From positions 18,883,931 through 18,947,930 of the forward strand of contig NC_059372.1 of assembly GCF_019703515.2 (NCBI RefSeq): a stretch of DNA of 64,000 bases, in the 5' to 3' direction. Under the pieces are notes generated by a model. It did no database searches and was not told the DNA's origin. It saw nothing but the letters and a program-made list of their open reading frames with translations. The stretch is from Myxocyprinus asiaticus (lineage: Eukaryota; Chordata; Actinopteri; Cypriniformes; Catostomidae). Position numbers and translations under genes: made by a program. Shown here one piece after another: positions 1 through 10,101 of this stretch (positions are counted from its first letter, which is position 1; the number at the start of each line of letters is the position of its first letter).

Positions 1-319
1 ATATCCCAATGGTATGACTCCAAATATTGGGAAAAAAAACAACAACACTTTTTTGGTTAAGTTGGTGTGCCTTTAACTCCAGAAGTATTAAAGATATATT
101 AGCGATGTCATTATATATGTTTATCTTTTTTCAAACAAATTATTAACAAAATAAAACATTTCTGCCAAGACTGGCAGGTTGATTTGACATGGAATAAACC
201 TACTATACTTCACAGAATACCAGTATTGGTATTACCATCATGGTAGTGTCGAAAAAACCTGGTAATACTACAATAACTCTTTTTTGTAAAGGAAATCCAC
301 ATAAAACCCTTTTCCTCAC
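1..319 (-). other. Intron downstream of the RhoGEF exon
   Basis: AT-rich sequence beginning with the donor GTGAGG. I see no further exon or recognisable repeat in it. Open frames continuing through the donor on the minus strand are read-through into the intron. Confidence 0.5.
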
Positions 320-630
320 CAGCTCTTTGTCTATGACTGGCAGGATGGTGAACTGCTCCTGCGTTGTTTGTGGGTTGCGCAGGTCTTGGCTGGTCCTGTT
401 TGGAGGAGGTGGGGGTTTGCTGTCCAGTCTGTGAACCTGCTGCTCCCCCTTGGCTGCTCCAGCTGCCCCGGCACTCAGCTTACGCACTGGATTGGTCAGC
501 CACTTCTTCAAGGTGCTGACAGAGCGACGGGAGCCAGGGGAGTTTGGGGCCGAACTACCTGACGCCTGGGGAGGCAGAGAGGCCACCGAGGTGGAGATAC
601 TGCCCTCACTGCCAGCGGCTGTGTAAGAGT
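320..630 (-). CDS. arhgef25: Internal coding exon of a TRIO/KALRN/ARHGEF25-family RhoGEF
   Basis: This is a 311-bp exon on the minus strand. It is preceded by a strong polypyrimidine tract ending in GTGCAG (acceptor AG at 632-631) and followed by the donor GTGAGG (GT at 319-318). It starts with the last two bases of a split codon and then has 103 open codons ending in phase 0. The peptide begins SYTAAGSEGSISTS and has a central STLKKWLTNPVRKLS block, then a proline run and a polar tail. From memory, AGSEGSIS resembles the N-terminal region of ARHGEF25 (GEFT), and the KKWLT-PVRKLS block resembles the linker before the second DH domain of TRIO and kalirin. Those proteins activate Rho-family GTPases. 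No DH or PH domain lies in the window. Family membership is fairly secure; the paralogue, and therefore the symbol, is an inference. The other exons must lie outside the window or be too short to recognise. Confidence 0.6.
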
Positions 631-1240
631 CTGCACAGACAGAGGAAGGAAAGAAAAAGATAGAAGGTTAGAGAAAGAGAGGAAAGAGCAATTAATTTAA
701 CAATAACCGTCTGAGAGTACAGGCAACAGAAAGAAAACAAAATGAAGCTGTCGTATATAAACACACACTGCACAAATACACACATATACACAGATCCAAA
801 CACAAACACTTTGACAGTAAATATGGCCCATACAGGGGGCATTGTGAAGCCTTTTTCCCATCTCAGAGTCCAGACCAGTAGTAAACCTTTTTCAGGTTAG
901 TTAAAATTGACAACCACCTAACACCCCAAATCTGGGGAAATTATCAACTACCATCAATTATCTACAGTTTTAAGTGTACAAATGATCCTTAGTTTATACC
1001 CTACATCTTAAAATAGCCTTACTATTACAACCCATAATTTTTCCAGACTGCTTTGTTCTTATTTAATTGAAATGAACAAGACTGTAACTTTTAGCTAATA
1101 AATAAACAAGCCAACAGTTCGCAGTTGAAGAAGTTGGACCGAACACTTACATACACTCATGTATAACTGTTATGTTATTGAAGTGACAAAAAAGAAACAC
1201 TTTATTTTAAATTAATGTGGTAAAACTTTACAGTACATTA
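631..1240 (-). other. Intron upstream of the RhoGEF exon
   Basis: It contains the acceptor polypyrimidine tract at about 631-660 (minus strand) followed by AT-rich sequence. I see no exon, RNA gene or clear repeat. Confidence 0.5.
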
Positions 1241-1244
1241 GTAA

Positions 1245-1420
1245 ATGCATTAGGTATCATGAACTTGAACAATATATTTTTTACAACATTTATTAATCAT
1301 GGTCTATGTTAATTTATGAAAATACAATTGTTCATTGTTAGTTCATGTTAGTTGGTAATGCATTCATCAATGTTAACATATACAACTTTTAATGTAAAAC
1401 ATTTACCAATATTTTGAAAT
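1245..1420. repeat. Copy of an AT-rich GTTCATTGTTAGTTCAT repeat family (left part)
   Basis: This segment resembles 2,290-2,385 in the same direction (TTTTTACAACATTTATTAATC here, CTTTTACAGCACTTATTAATC there). It is separated from that copy by the Angel-like element and a hairpin element. It is probably part of an older non-autonomous DNA transposon. Confidence 0.5.
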
Positions 1421-1425
1421 TAATA

Positions 1426-2131
1426 TTAAAGGAATAGTTCACCCAAAAATGAAAATTCTCTCATAATTTACTCACCCTTGTGCCATCCAGGATGTGTATG
1501 ACTTTCTTTCTTCAGCAGAACACAAATAATTATTTTTAGAAGAATATCTCAGCTCTTTTGGTCCATACAATGCAAGTGAATGGGTGTCAACATTGTGAAG
1601 CTCCAAAAATTACATAAATCAGCATAAAAGTAATCAATATGACTCCAGTGGTTAAGTCAATGTCTTCAGAAGTGATATGATAGGTGTGGGTGAGAAACAG
1701 ATAAATATTGAAGTCAATTTTTACTATAAATTCTCCTCCCTGTTCAGTCAATGTCCACTTTAACTTTCATATTCTTCTTCTTGTGTTTTTGGTGATTCAC
1801 ATTCTTCATGCATATGCCCCCTACTGGGCAGGGAGAAGGATTTCTGGCAAATATTGACTTAAATATTGATCTGTTTCTCACCCCAAACTATCATATCACT
1901 TTAGAAGGTAAGGATTTAACCAATGGAGTCATTTGGATTACTTTTATGCTTCCTTTATGTTCTTTTTGGGGCATCAAAATTTTGATCACTTGCATTGTAT
2001 GGACCAACAGAGCTGAGATAGTTTTTTATAAAAATTTGTGTTCTGCAGAATAAAGTCATACACATCTGGGATGGCATGAGGGTGAGTAAATAATGAGAGA
2101 ATTTTCATTTTTGGGTGAACTATCCCTTTAA
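1426..2131. mobile_element. Angel-like short inverted-repeat element, about 700 bp
   Basis: The left end reads TTAAAGGAATAGTTCACCCA and the right end is its near inverse complement (GGGTGAACTATCCCTTTAA). This is the terminus of a very common cyprinid non-autonomous inverted-repeat family that I associate with Angel-type elements. The subterminal parts (ATGAAAATTCT and TTTACTCACCC) also mirror each other. The centre has no transposase. It lies inside another repeat, since related GTTCATTGTTAGTTCAT sequence occurs on both sides at about 1,331 and 2,160. The family name is from memory. Confidence 0.75.
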
Positions 2132-2358
2132 CCGTGAGTAATAAGTGCTGTAAAAGTATTGTTCATTGTTAGTTCATGAAACTATCATACTGTAGGTAAT
2201 TCATGTTAACGAATACAACCTTACTGTAAAGTGTTACCATTAATGTTAACATAATAGTTAATTACTCAGATGTATTTGTAAACATGAATTACTTATGCTA
2301 GAAAATGTGAACTAACAATGAACAATACTTTTACAGCACTTATTAATCTTGGTTAATG
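2128..2358. mobile_element. Hairpin element with a perfect 36-bp inverted repeat
   Basis: Positions 2141-2176 and 2308-2343 are exact inverse complements over 36 bp, with looser similarity extending to TTAACC at both outer sides. The loop is about 131 bp. Perfect arms inside a diverged background suggest a fairly recent MITE or recent arm homogenisation. No coding sequence. Confidence 0.7.
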
Positions 2359-2389
2359 TTCATTTCTGTAAATTCAATGTTAGTGCTTT

Positions 2390-3060
2390 TTTGTTTATTT
2401 ATTTTATTTATTTAGGTCTATTTTTTAATCAGCCAATCAGGGGCCACCAGTGATCCACAGACCACAGTTTGAGAACCACTTCTCTAGACTTTGCAGAGAC
2501 TGTAGACAGGCCCCGTGCCACACATCCCAGTTAGTGTTAATCACATGAGGGCCCATCAAACTGGTTCAGGGCAGACTTGGAGAAGCTGCACTGGTTAGCC
2601 AAGCTGTCGTGTGACCCTGGGGATCTAAATATATTCCCCGCCCAAAAGTCGAAGCTCGGTCTGAGACTGCCGTGCTGGTGTCACAGAGACCCTGGGAAAG
2701 GAGCAGAGGGGGATGTGCACAGGAAGCACACTTTAATCCTCATCCACAGAAAGGTCACCAACTTTTTTTGTTCTTTCTCTACGTTTTGCCTCCTCCCCTC
2801 TCCTAATTTTCTTCCTGACCCAGAACAGTGGCTAACTGAGGTTATCAGCAGCAGCAAGGACAGTCTTTGCCTGTTTCAGTCTCTCACCCATCTAATCCAG
2901 CCCCTGTTTACCCCCTGATTCAGCCCAACACACCCTGACAGTACTGCACATACACACACACACTGTCTGCCCAGAGATATGCGGTGCTGTGCCCAGATGT
3001 CAGAGCTGTGTAGGTACCCACTATATAAAGTGGCTTAAAAAGTATTTTTGCAATAGGGAA
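2390..3060. other. Unassigned sequence
   Basis: No gene is supported. A short stretch near 2,460-2,490 (GTTTGAGAACCACT) looks like the end of a hAT-type repeat. A 113-codon frame at 2577-2918 has no recognisable domain and is not called. Confidence 0.4.
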
Positions 3061-3064
3061 ACAA

Positions 3065-3215
3065 AGAAAAGAATGTCAGAGCCAGGGCACAATGGGTAGT
3101 ACATGTGTTCATAAAGACACAGGTTTGAATCTGGCCTGCGTCATGCCCTTATATCATTCCTCCCTCTTTCCCTCCCACCTGTCTTGTAAAAGAAAGTGAA
3201 GAGAGACCGATGATC
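3065..3215 (+). repeat. Degenerate tRNA-derived SINE
   Basis: A possible A box (TGGGTAGTACATG) is followed about 30 bp later by a B-box-like GGTTTGAATCT, then a pyrimidine-rich tail (CCTCCCTCTTTCCCTCCCACC). This order and tail resemble fish tRNA-derived SINEs. It is too diverged for a family name. Confidence 0.45.
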
Positions 3216-3360
3216 GGTTTGACTGATATTTTTAGCAATATTGGTTCTTTAATTTTTGGTCTACCAATAAATAGGATAGTTTGTTGAGTCTCTAAAGAAC
3301 AGCAACCAACAATGGTATTACACTACTGCATTTAACAGAAAATAACACTGTAAACCCTAA

Positions 3361-3386
3361 CACAAAAAAAAAAAAAAAAAAAAAAA
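3361..3386. repeat. Poly(A) tract, about 25 bp
   Basis: An uninterrupted A run. It could be a decayed retroposon tail, but no clear body lies directly upstream. Confidence 0.7.
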
Positions 3387-3412
3387 GATTTTTGATGCTT
3401 GTTCAAATTACT

Positions 3413-4700
3413 TAAAGGGGTCATGACATACTCTTTTTTTTTAATAATTTTATTATCTTCCCTGAGGTCCACTTAGAATATTAGTAAAGTTGTTTGCACC
3501 AAACAGTCATAATTTAGTCTTATATAATAATTTTTCACCCTGTCTCTGGCCCTCTGTCTGAAACGATCAGATTTAAGCTGCCTGGCCCTTTAAGACTTCA
3601 ATGTAAACACCCACTGTTGTAATTGGCTGTAACAAGAGTAAAATGGGTAAGGAAGAGGCAGGAACCAGACAAACAGTCAAAATAATGTTTAATGAAAACT
3701 TAAAAAGACATAAACCTAAACACACACGGCAGCTGCGTGTGGCTCTCTCTCTCCCGATCTGCCGCATCTGGCTCGGCCTCATACCTCTCCTCGGCTGATT
3801 AGCCCAATTGGGGGCCCGGCCCCATTCTCCTCCTCGTCACATTGGCTAACATCCTGCAGACCTTCCAATACAGCCATATTTGAAACGCAATCCAAAGAAA
3901 ATTAACCAACTCCACACAACATCAAAACTACATTTCAGGGTTAACACACAACATACACCCAACACATTTAATCTGAATGTATCAAACTATTCACTCAAGC
4001 ACAGCATAAACTATCAAACAGTAATGAAATATGAAATATTCATGAATTAAACTGATTACAGTTTTTTGTCCAATAGTCCAATTTTAACTGTCCCATCTTT
4101 CAATAGCAGTTCCTTTGCAAAGCTTGAATCATATTGTGACTGTTTCACAAGGAATTCACACTGAAATCTTCTTAATACACAAACGTAATACAATACACTG
4201 TGACATTGGGTGCTTCAACCGGCTTCAACAGGTCAAAACAGAGATGCTGGTTATCACATCTCACATTTTCCCGGTTTGTTTACACACACATTGCCGGAAA
4301 TGCATCAAAATGATCAAAGATATTTACAATTAAAAATAGCACAGATGGATGCAAAAACGGTCCAGGACGCCTTCCAAACAGCACAACAGCAAGACAGCGC
4401 AGCTGAATGAGACACAATGGGGGATCCTTTTTAGAGTTATAACTTGACATTGCATCTTTTAAAAGTGGCGCAAGATGTATGATAATGGTCAAAGCTGTTC
4501 ATCTAGTGCACACTTATGTAGAAAAACATTTAAATCCAGATAGCCACATGAAGGTGTCCTGTGTAAGTCCACTTTGGATGAATCTCCCATGACAGGCCCA
4601 TCTCTCTGCTCAGTGTGACTGACTGAGCACCAGTGGGCGGGGCCAAGTGTGCAATAATGGAAAAAGAGGCGTTGCATATGCAGAAGTCACAAGTTCCATA
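3413..4700. mobile_element. Remnant of a TTAA-type DNA transposon (putative Kolobok-like)
   Basis: It begins TTAAAGGGGTCATGACATAC, a fish DNA-transposon terminus I associate with TTAA-targeting families. The body includes a GC-richer promoter-like segment (about 4,560-4,680) but no transposase. The right terminus is not recognisable, so the end is approximate. A solo LTR sits inside it at 3628-3841. Class assignment is an inference from the terminus. Confidence 0.45.
3628..3841 (-). mobile_element. Solo LTR with a perfect 5-bp target-site duplication
   Basis: On the minus strand the 214-bp unit reads TGTGACGAGG...TGTTACA, so it has the canonical TG...CA ends. It is flanked by an identical TTGGC (3623-3627 and 3842-3846). 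An ATTAAA polyadenylation-type signal lies near its 3' part (plus-strand 3688-3693, followed by CATTATTTTGACTG on the minus strand). There is no internal region, so this is what LTR-LTR recombination leaves behind. It interrupts an older DNA transposon. Confidence 0.85.
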
Positions 4701-6105
4701 AATTCCAAACGAGCCATTATTGCATCTTGGTTTATAAAATAAACTTTGTTTGTAAAATGGAAGTTTACTTAATCAATTTGAGTTGGGACTAGATTAATAC
4801 ATTTTGTGGTGTTAATGAAGCTTTGATAAAACTGAGGACAGGTAGATGCCACACATGAAATTGACTGCTCGCTTTGTTGACCAATTGCTGTGCTTACCAT
4901 ACCATAGTTACTAAACTACACTCTGTTGTGCTTCCAACCAGCATGTATTTAGCATGTTAACATTCATTTTCACTAGTTTGTACATAAATAAATAAAAGAG
5001 ATTTATTTGAGTTACATTGTCATGTCTTATTTTGTTGAGTTTATCCAATTCAACTAGGTTCTTTCTACACAAAGTGTTTGTATTGAGATAACAGTAATTT
5101 TGAGTTAAGAAAACACGTGGAACCATTGTCCACGATTGAATCAAGTTCAGCAGAGTAGGGACAAATTAAATCATACCAATTGGTTCAAATAAATTAACCT
5201 TGATGTGTATATACAGCATTCTCTTTCTTTTAAATTCACGAAACTGACACCTTTTAAGTAACATGAATTGTTTTACTGTTTTGAGTTTAATTAACTTTTC
5301 TCTTTAAATTTACTGGAACATAAATTGTCAAATCGAACTTAAAGGAAAGAAAAGGAAAAGGAGGGACAGGTCGAAATTAATTTTTGTGGTAATCAACAAT
5401 GTTCCAGAAATTCTGTCGATTGAGCTGAACTGGTATTGAACCCAGAATATTCCTTTAAGTTTTGTTAACTGAAACTAGGCAGGGGATTTCTAATTCCCAG
5501 CACGCTTTGCATGGCACTCAACAGGGAGAGTAAATTAAAATTAAGTGTTATATAATGTGTCTTTGTGCAAGATGAATATAAAGGGGGAGATGCGTTAATG
5601 TTTAATGTTATGTTGTGTTATTTTGAAGAGTTTCAGTTATGAGTTTTGGGGGTTGCCATTTTGGTGAATAGTGGAGCTTAAGCTTAGGTTGAGGACAGGT
5701 ACAAGTTAAGAATGTACTTTATGTATGTAATGTAATGTAATTACTTTACTCATTAAGCAAGTTGCTGTGTTAATCAAAGCATTGTGTTTCCAATAAGCAT
5801 GTATTCAACATGCCAGCATTCATTTTACTAGCAGGTTAATAATGGAAATACAATATATTAATTTAAGTTAATTTAACACGTCTATTTAAGATGGGTTCAC
5901 CTCTGCTTGATGTTTTTAAGTTTGCATTACAAGTTCAGCCAAAGAGTTAAATTTAAAGTTAAGTGCCATCAAAATGTATGGGTTAGCTTTCTCAATATTT
6001 CAAGTTAAGAGCGATTAACATACACATGTAGTACAAAATCAAAATCTGAAAGTTCTACTAACTTAAACTTGGAGTTTATTACCTTAAAAAAATGAATGTA
6101 ACTGA
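4700..6105. other. AT-rich unassigned sequence with old repeat fragments
   Basis: Segments near 4,885-4,985 and 5,755-5,845 resemble each other (AAGCATGTATT...CATTCATTTTACTAG), suggesting an old duplication or repeat family. Positions 5,345-5,458 match the right half of the inverted-repeat family found at 34, 56 and 63 kb, ending ATTGAACCCAGAATATTCC. No gene is seen. Confidence 0.45.
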
Positions 6106-6110
6106 ATACC

Positions 6111-6351
6111 TGTCACAGTCTTGTCACGGTCCTGTCACTCTGGGTTTTTGTCTGACAGGACTGTGGCATCATTGTCCCATGTCTGTCTTATGTTTCACTG
6201 TCTGTCTTCGTGTGAGTGCACGGATTCGGTTTTTTCCCTGCAGTGCGCTCTTTGGTCTGTCTTGTGTTGCATGTCTGGAGCATGGTGTCTGGATCCTGAC
6301 CTCCCTGTCTGGTTCAGTTTCGGTCTGTGTCGGGATCTGGAAACTCATTAT
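6111..6351 (+). repeat. 5' LTR, truncated
   Basis: It matches the first 230 bp or so of the 3' LTR (CACGGTCCTGTCACTC...GGATC...GGAAACTCAT). Similarity stops at 6351, where the internal deletion begins. The rest of the LTR and any primer-binding site are gone. Confidence 0.7.
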
Positions 6352-7294
6352 CACTGCCGGTGCCTCTGGAGACTTCCCATCCTCATCCCAACCCGAGAAC
6401 AAGGGCACTCCCCACACGGAGGTGGACATCTCGGCCAATGCCCACAGCCATGCAGGCTGTTCCCCTGCCGCTGCCTGTACTCACAGCCACGTAGGCTGTT
6501 TCCCTGCCACTGCCAGCGCCCAAGATCATGGAGGTCGTTCCCCTGCCACTGCCTGTGCTCACGACCATGGAGGTCGCTCCCTTGCCACTGCCAGTGCCCA
6601 AGGCCACAGAGGCGGTTCCCCCTTCCTGCCAGTTTTCACGGCCACAGAGGTCGTTCCCCAGTCTCGACCGGTACTCACGGTCACGGAGGCCATTCCCCAG
6701 TCTTTGCCAGTGCTCATGGCCACGGAGGCCATTCCCCAGTCGCTGCCAGCATTCACGGCAACTGTGGTCATTCCCCTACCGCAGCCAGCACCCACGCATG
6801 CCACGTTCAACAGAGGCCATTCCCCAGTTTTTGCCAGTGCCCACGGCCATGGAGGCCATTCCCCAGTCGCTGCCAGCATTCACGCCATGGTGGCCGTTCC
6901 CCTGCCGCGGCCAGCACCCACGCATGCCACACTGAATGGGCCAGCACCCAGGCCTGCCACGGTCAATGAGCCAGTGCCCCCTGAGCCTTCCATGGCTCCA
7001 CCCCCTGAGCCATTCCCTCCTGAACCCTGTCCAGCGGCCAACGCCCAGTCCGCTGCCCCCTGTCCAGTGGGCGCCACCCAGTACTGTCCCGCCTTGGTGC
7101 TGAGGCTGCCTCCCAGTCTGCCAGGCCCTGCCTCTGCCCTGAGGCCGCCTCCTCCCAGGCCGCAAGACCCTGCCTCTGCCCTGAGGCCTCCTCCCAGGCT
7201 GCCAGACCTTGTTTCCGCCCTGAGGCCTCCTCCCAGGCCGCCGGACTCTGCCCCTTTCCTTAAACTCCCTCCCTGGTTTCCCTCCCTTCCTTAG
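6352..7294 (+). pseudogene. Proline-rich tandem-repeat frame between deleted pol and the 3' LTR
   Basis: One frame stays open from the 5' LTR to 7294. Its centre is a minisatellite of about 39 bp encoding 13-residue units of the type TEAIPQSLPVLMA. The C-terminal part is P/A/R-rich with recurring SALRPPPRLPD-like units. All three forward frames stay fairly open here because of the repeat composition, so the reading frame is not secure and no domain is present. Its position next to the polypurine tract says it belongs to the retrotransposon, not to a host gene. Confidence 0.45.
6430..6910 (+). repeat. 39-bp minisatellite
   Basis: Units of the type CACGGAGGCCATTCCCCAGT plus 19 bp repeat with a period of 39 bp, clearest at 6684-6762, with diverged and partly shuffled units on both sides. 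The length is a multiple of three, which preserves the frame. Confidence 0.75.
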
Positions 7295-7385
7295 TTTCTG
7301 TTGTATTTTCTGTTCTATTTCTCGTTTTGTTTGTCTTATCTATTGTTTGATGTTCCCGTTTTGGGATGCCAGGAGGCATTCCTTT

Positions 7386-7395
7386 GGGGGGGGGG
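7386..7395 (+). promoter_or_regulatory. Polypurine tract of the LTR element
   Basis: A run of ten G immediately upstream of TATTGTCACGG at the 3' LTR start, as expected for plus-strand priming. Confidence 0.65.
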
Positions 7396-7398
7396 TAT

Positions 7399-8349
7399 TG
7401 TCACGGTCCTGTCACTCTGTCAGTCTGGGTTTTTGTCTGTCAGGACCGTGACATCATCATCCCATGTCTGTCTTGTATTTTGTTGTCTATCTTCATGTGA
7501 GTGCATGGCTTCGGTTTTTCCCTGCCGTAGGCTCTTCGGTCTGTCTTGAGTTTTATGTCTGGAGCATGGTGTCTGGATCCTAACTTACCTATCTGGTTCA
7601 GTTTCAGTCTGTGTCGGGATCCGGACACTCATGCTCCATGTATGTCTTTGTGTCTGTCTCTCGCAACCATGGACGCGCGTTGCACACACTTTGCGCTGCA
7701 CGCCCGGGTTATGTCTTCATGTTGTGCTGAGGTTCGGTCACTTTGGTCTGAGGTTTCGTGTGTGGCCGAACTCTCACACAGGCGTCCTGTCTTGTTTTTG
7801 TCACCTTTTGTGTGCATCGCATGGCGTTTGCCTTGCGATGTACGCTCAGGTTTTGTTTAGTTTGAGAATGTGTGGCATTGCTTTGTTTGGTATTGCTACG
7901 CATTCTTTCGTCTTGTTTGTCGGTTGGCATGAGCGTATATTGCCTTATTGTCTTGGCGATGTGCGCTCAAGCTATTCGGGTGTTTTGTTGCCTTGTGAGA
8001 GCACGTGGCTTTGCTTTGTTTCTGTATCGCCATGTGTCTCTCTATCTTGAATCATACCCCACCTCCTTATTTGCCCATTATTAGTTCATTTGTTACACCG
8101 CCCTGCATTAACCTGTTTGATTTTCTTCCCTATTTTAGTATCCTCATGTGTGCTGTCCAGTGCCAGTTCATCTTGTGCTTGTTTTACAGTCTGTCTTGTA
8201 TGTGTGTATGGTCACATTCCTTGTCGGACCTGTTCTCCTACCTTGTTCCTGTTTAGTCCGGTTGGTCCTGGTATCCAGTCCCTCATTCATCTACCCCAGC
8301 CTGGATTATATTTACTTTGTATATTTCCCCTTATTTGTTTACATTTATT
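7399..8349 (+). repeat. 3' LTR, part upstream of the DIRS insertion
   Basis: It starts TGTCACGGTCC, with its first 234 bp matching the 5' LTR. It then continues through a T/G-rich region without a persuasive coding frame. It is cut at 8350 where the DIRS 5' end GTTCCCTATCT begins. Confidence 0.6.
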
Positions 8350-8577
8350 GTTCCCTATCTGTCACTCACTCGACATTGTGTCGATGTAGGTTTGTGATTG
8401 GTTGTGGCGGACAGCGAGGACGGGTTCCCTCCTTCCCCATTGCTGACCAGTCCTATGGTGGGTATCTGGAGCCAGGTAAGTGCTTCGATGTCCCTAGACT
8501 CAGCACGCCCATGAGTTCAGGGTTTGAGCCCCCTCAACATGGCACCTGCGGTTCTACCCCGCTGAGAGGCCCCACAT

Positions 8578-9130
8578 GTCACAAATCGCCCACCGTCTCC
8601 TCCTCTGGAGTCAGCAGTGACTCAAGTCACTGCGAGCCACTCACATTCTGGGCAACCTGTCGTGGCAGGTCATGCTCAGGGGAGAGTGGAGACTCCACCC
8701 CCAGGTGGTCCAGCTGATTTGGAGTCGATTCATCAAGCGCAGGTAGACCTGTTTGCTTCCCGGGAATCCTCCCACTGCCCGCTCTGGTACGCCTTGACCG
8801 AGGCTCCCCTCGGCATAGATGCGCTGGCAAACAGCTGGCCCTGGGGGCTACGCAAGTATGCGTTACCCCCATTGAGCCTACTTGCACAGACTCTGTGCAA
8901 GGTCAGGGAGGACGAGGAGCAGGTCGTCCTAGTAGCACCTTACTGGCCCACCCAGATTTGGTTCTCGGACCTCACGCTCCTCACAACAGCCCCCCCCCCC
9001 GTGAATTCCCCTGAGGAGAGATCTCCTCTCTCAGGGACGGTGCACCATCTGGCACCTGCAACCAGACCTCTGGAATCTCCACGTCTGGCCCTTGAACGGG
9101 ATGTGGAAGACTTAAGTGGCCTTCTGCCCG
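8578..9130 (+). pseudogene. DIRS copy 1: C-terminal RNase H region
   Basis: The frame includes blocks such as VDLFASRESSHCPLWYAL, REDEEQVVLVAPYWPTQIW and GIDALANSW, which closely match 39,856-40,152 of copy 2. In DIRS elements this region follows RT-RNase H and precedes the recombinase. A C-run at about 8,991-9,000 and other changes disrupt the frame. Confidence 0.65.
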
Positions 9131-10101
9131 CGGTCGTAGACACGATCACTCAGGCTAGGGCCCCCTCTATGAGGTGCCTGTATGCCTTGAAATGGTGTCT
9201 GTTTGCTAAGTGGTGTTCTTCCCGAGGCAAAGACACCAGAGATGCGCAGTCGGGTCTGTGCTTTCCTTGCTGCAGCAGAGGCTGGAGGGGCGGCTGTCCC
9301 CCTCCACCTTGAAGGTGTATGTGGCCGCTATAGCGGTGCACCATGACGCAGTTGACGGTAAGTCTCTCGGGAAGCACGACCTGATCATCAGGTTCCTTAG
9401 AGGCGCAAGGAGGCTGAACCCTCCTAGACCGCACCTCATTCCCTCATGGGATCTCTCCGTGGTCCTATGGGGAGCACCGTTTGAGCCCTTGGAGTCAGTT
9501 GAGCTAAAGGCGGTCTCTTTAAAGACTGCCCTCCTGACTGTGCTCATGTCCATCAAGAGGATAGAGGACCTGCAGGTGTTCTCTGTCAGCGACACATGCC
9601 TGGAGTTCGGTCTGGAATACTCTCAAGTGGTCCTGAGACCCCGACCGGGCTATGTGCCCAAGGTTCCCATGACCCCGTTTAGGGATCAGTTGGTGAACCT
9701 GCAAGCGCTGCCCCAGGAGGAGGCAGACCCAGCCTTGTCGCTGCTGTGTCCGGTGCGTGCTTTACGCATCTATTTGCACGCAGAGCTTTAGACGCTCTGA
9801 GCAGCTCTTTGTCTGCTTTGGAGGACAGCGGAAAGGGAGCGCTGTCTCCAAACAGAGGATCGGCCACTGGGTCATTGACACCATCGCTTTGGCATACCAC
9901 ACCCAGGACATTCCGCACCCCTTGGGGCTACGAGCACACTCTACTAGGAGTGTAGCGGCCTCCTGGGCTCTGACCAATGGCACCTCTTTAGCAGACATCT
10001 GCAGAGCAGAGGGCTGGGCAACACCCAACACCTTTGCGAGGTTCTACAATCTCCGGGTTGAGCCGGTTTCATCCCGTGTGTTGTCAGGTACAAACAGGTA
10101 A
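9131..10101 (+). pseudogene. DIRS copy 1: tyrosine recombinase (YR), frameshifted
   Basis: Tyrosine recombinase that would integrate the circular DNA intermediate of a DIRS element. The catalytic set is visible: an Arg in the SIKRIEDLQVFS block (about 9,550-9,580), His and Arg in RAHSTRSVAASW (His codon 9937-9939, Arg codon 9946-9948) and the nucleophilic Tyr in FARFYNLRVEP (codon 10045-10047). The arm-binding N-terminal part includes STLKVYVAAI. The frame changes at about 9,220-9,300 and again at about 9,775, so three frames are needed and no full protein can be made. This domain is what separates DIRS from LTR elements, which use a DDE integrase. Confidence 0.8.

Noticed and set aside
2577..2918. 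113-codon frame near the RhoGEF exon as another exon or gene
   Set aside because: No domain, no convincing splice context, opposite strand to the exon.
6092..7294. 400-codon open frame as a host protein gene
   Set aside because: It begins inside an LTR, consists mostly of a 39-bp minisatellite, all three frames are open, and it lies next to a polypurine tract and the 3' LTR.
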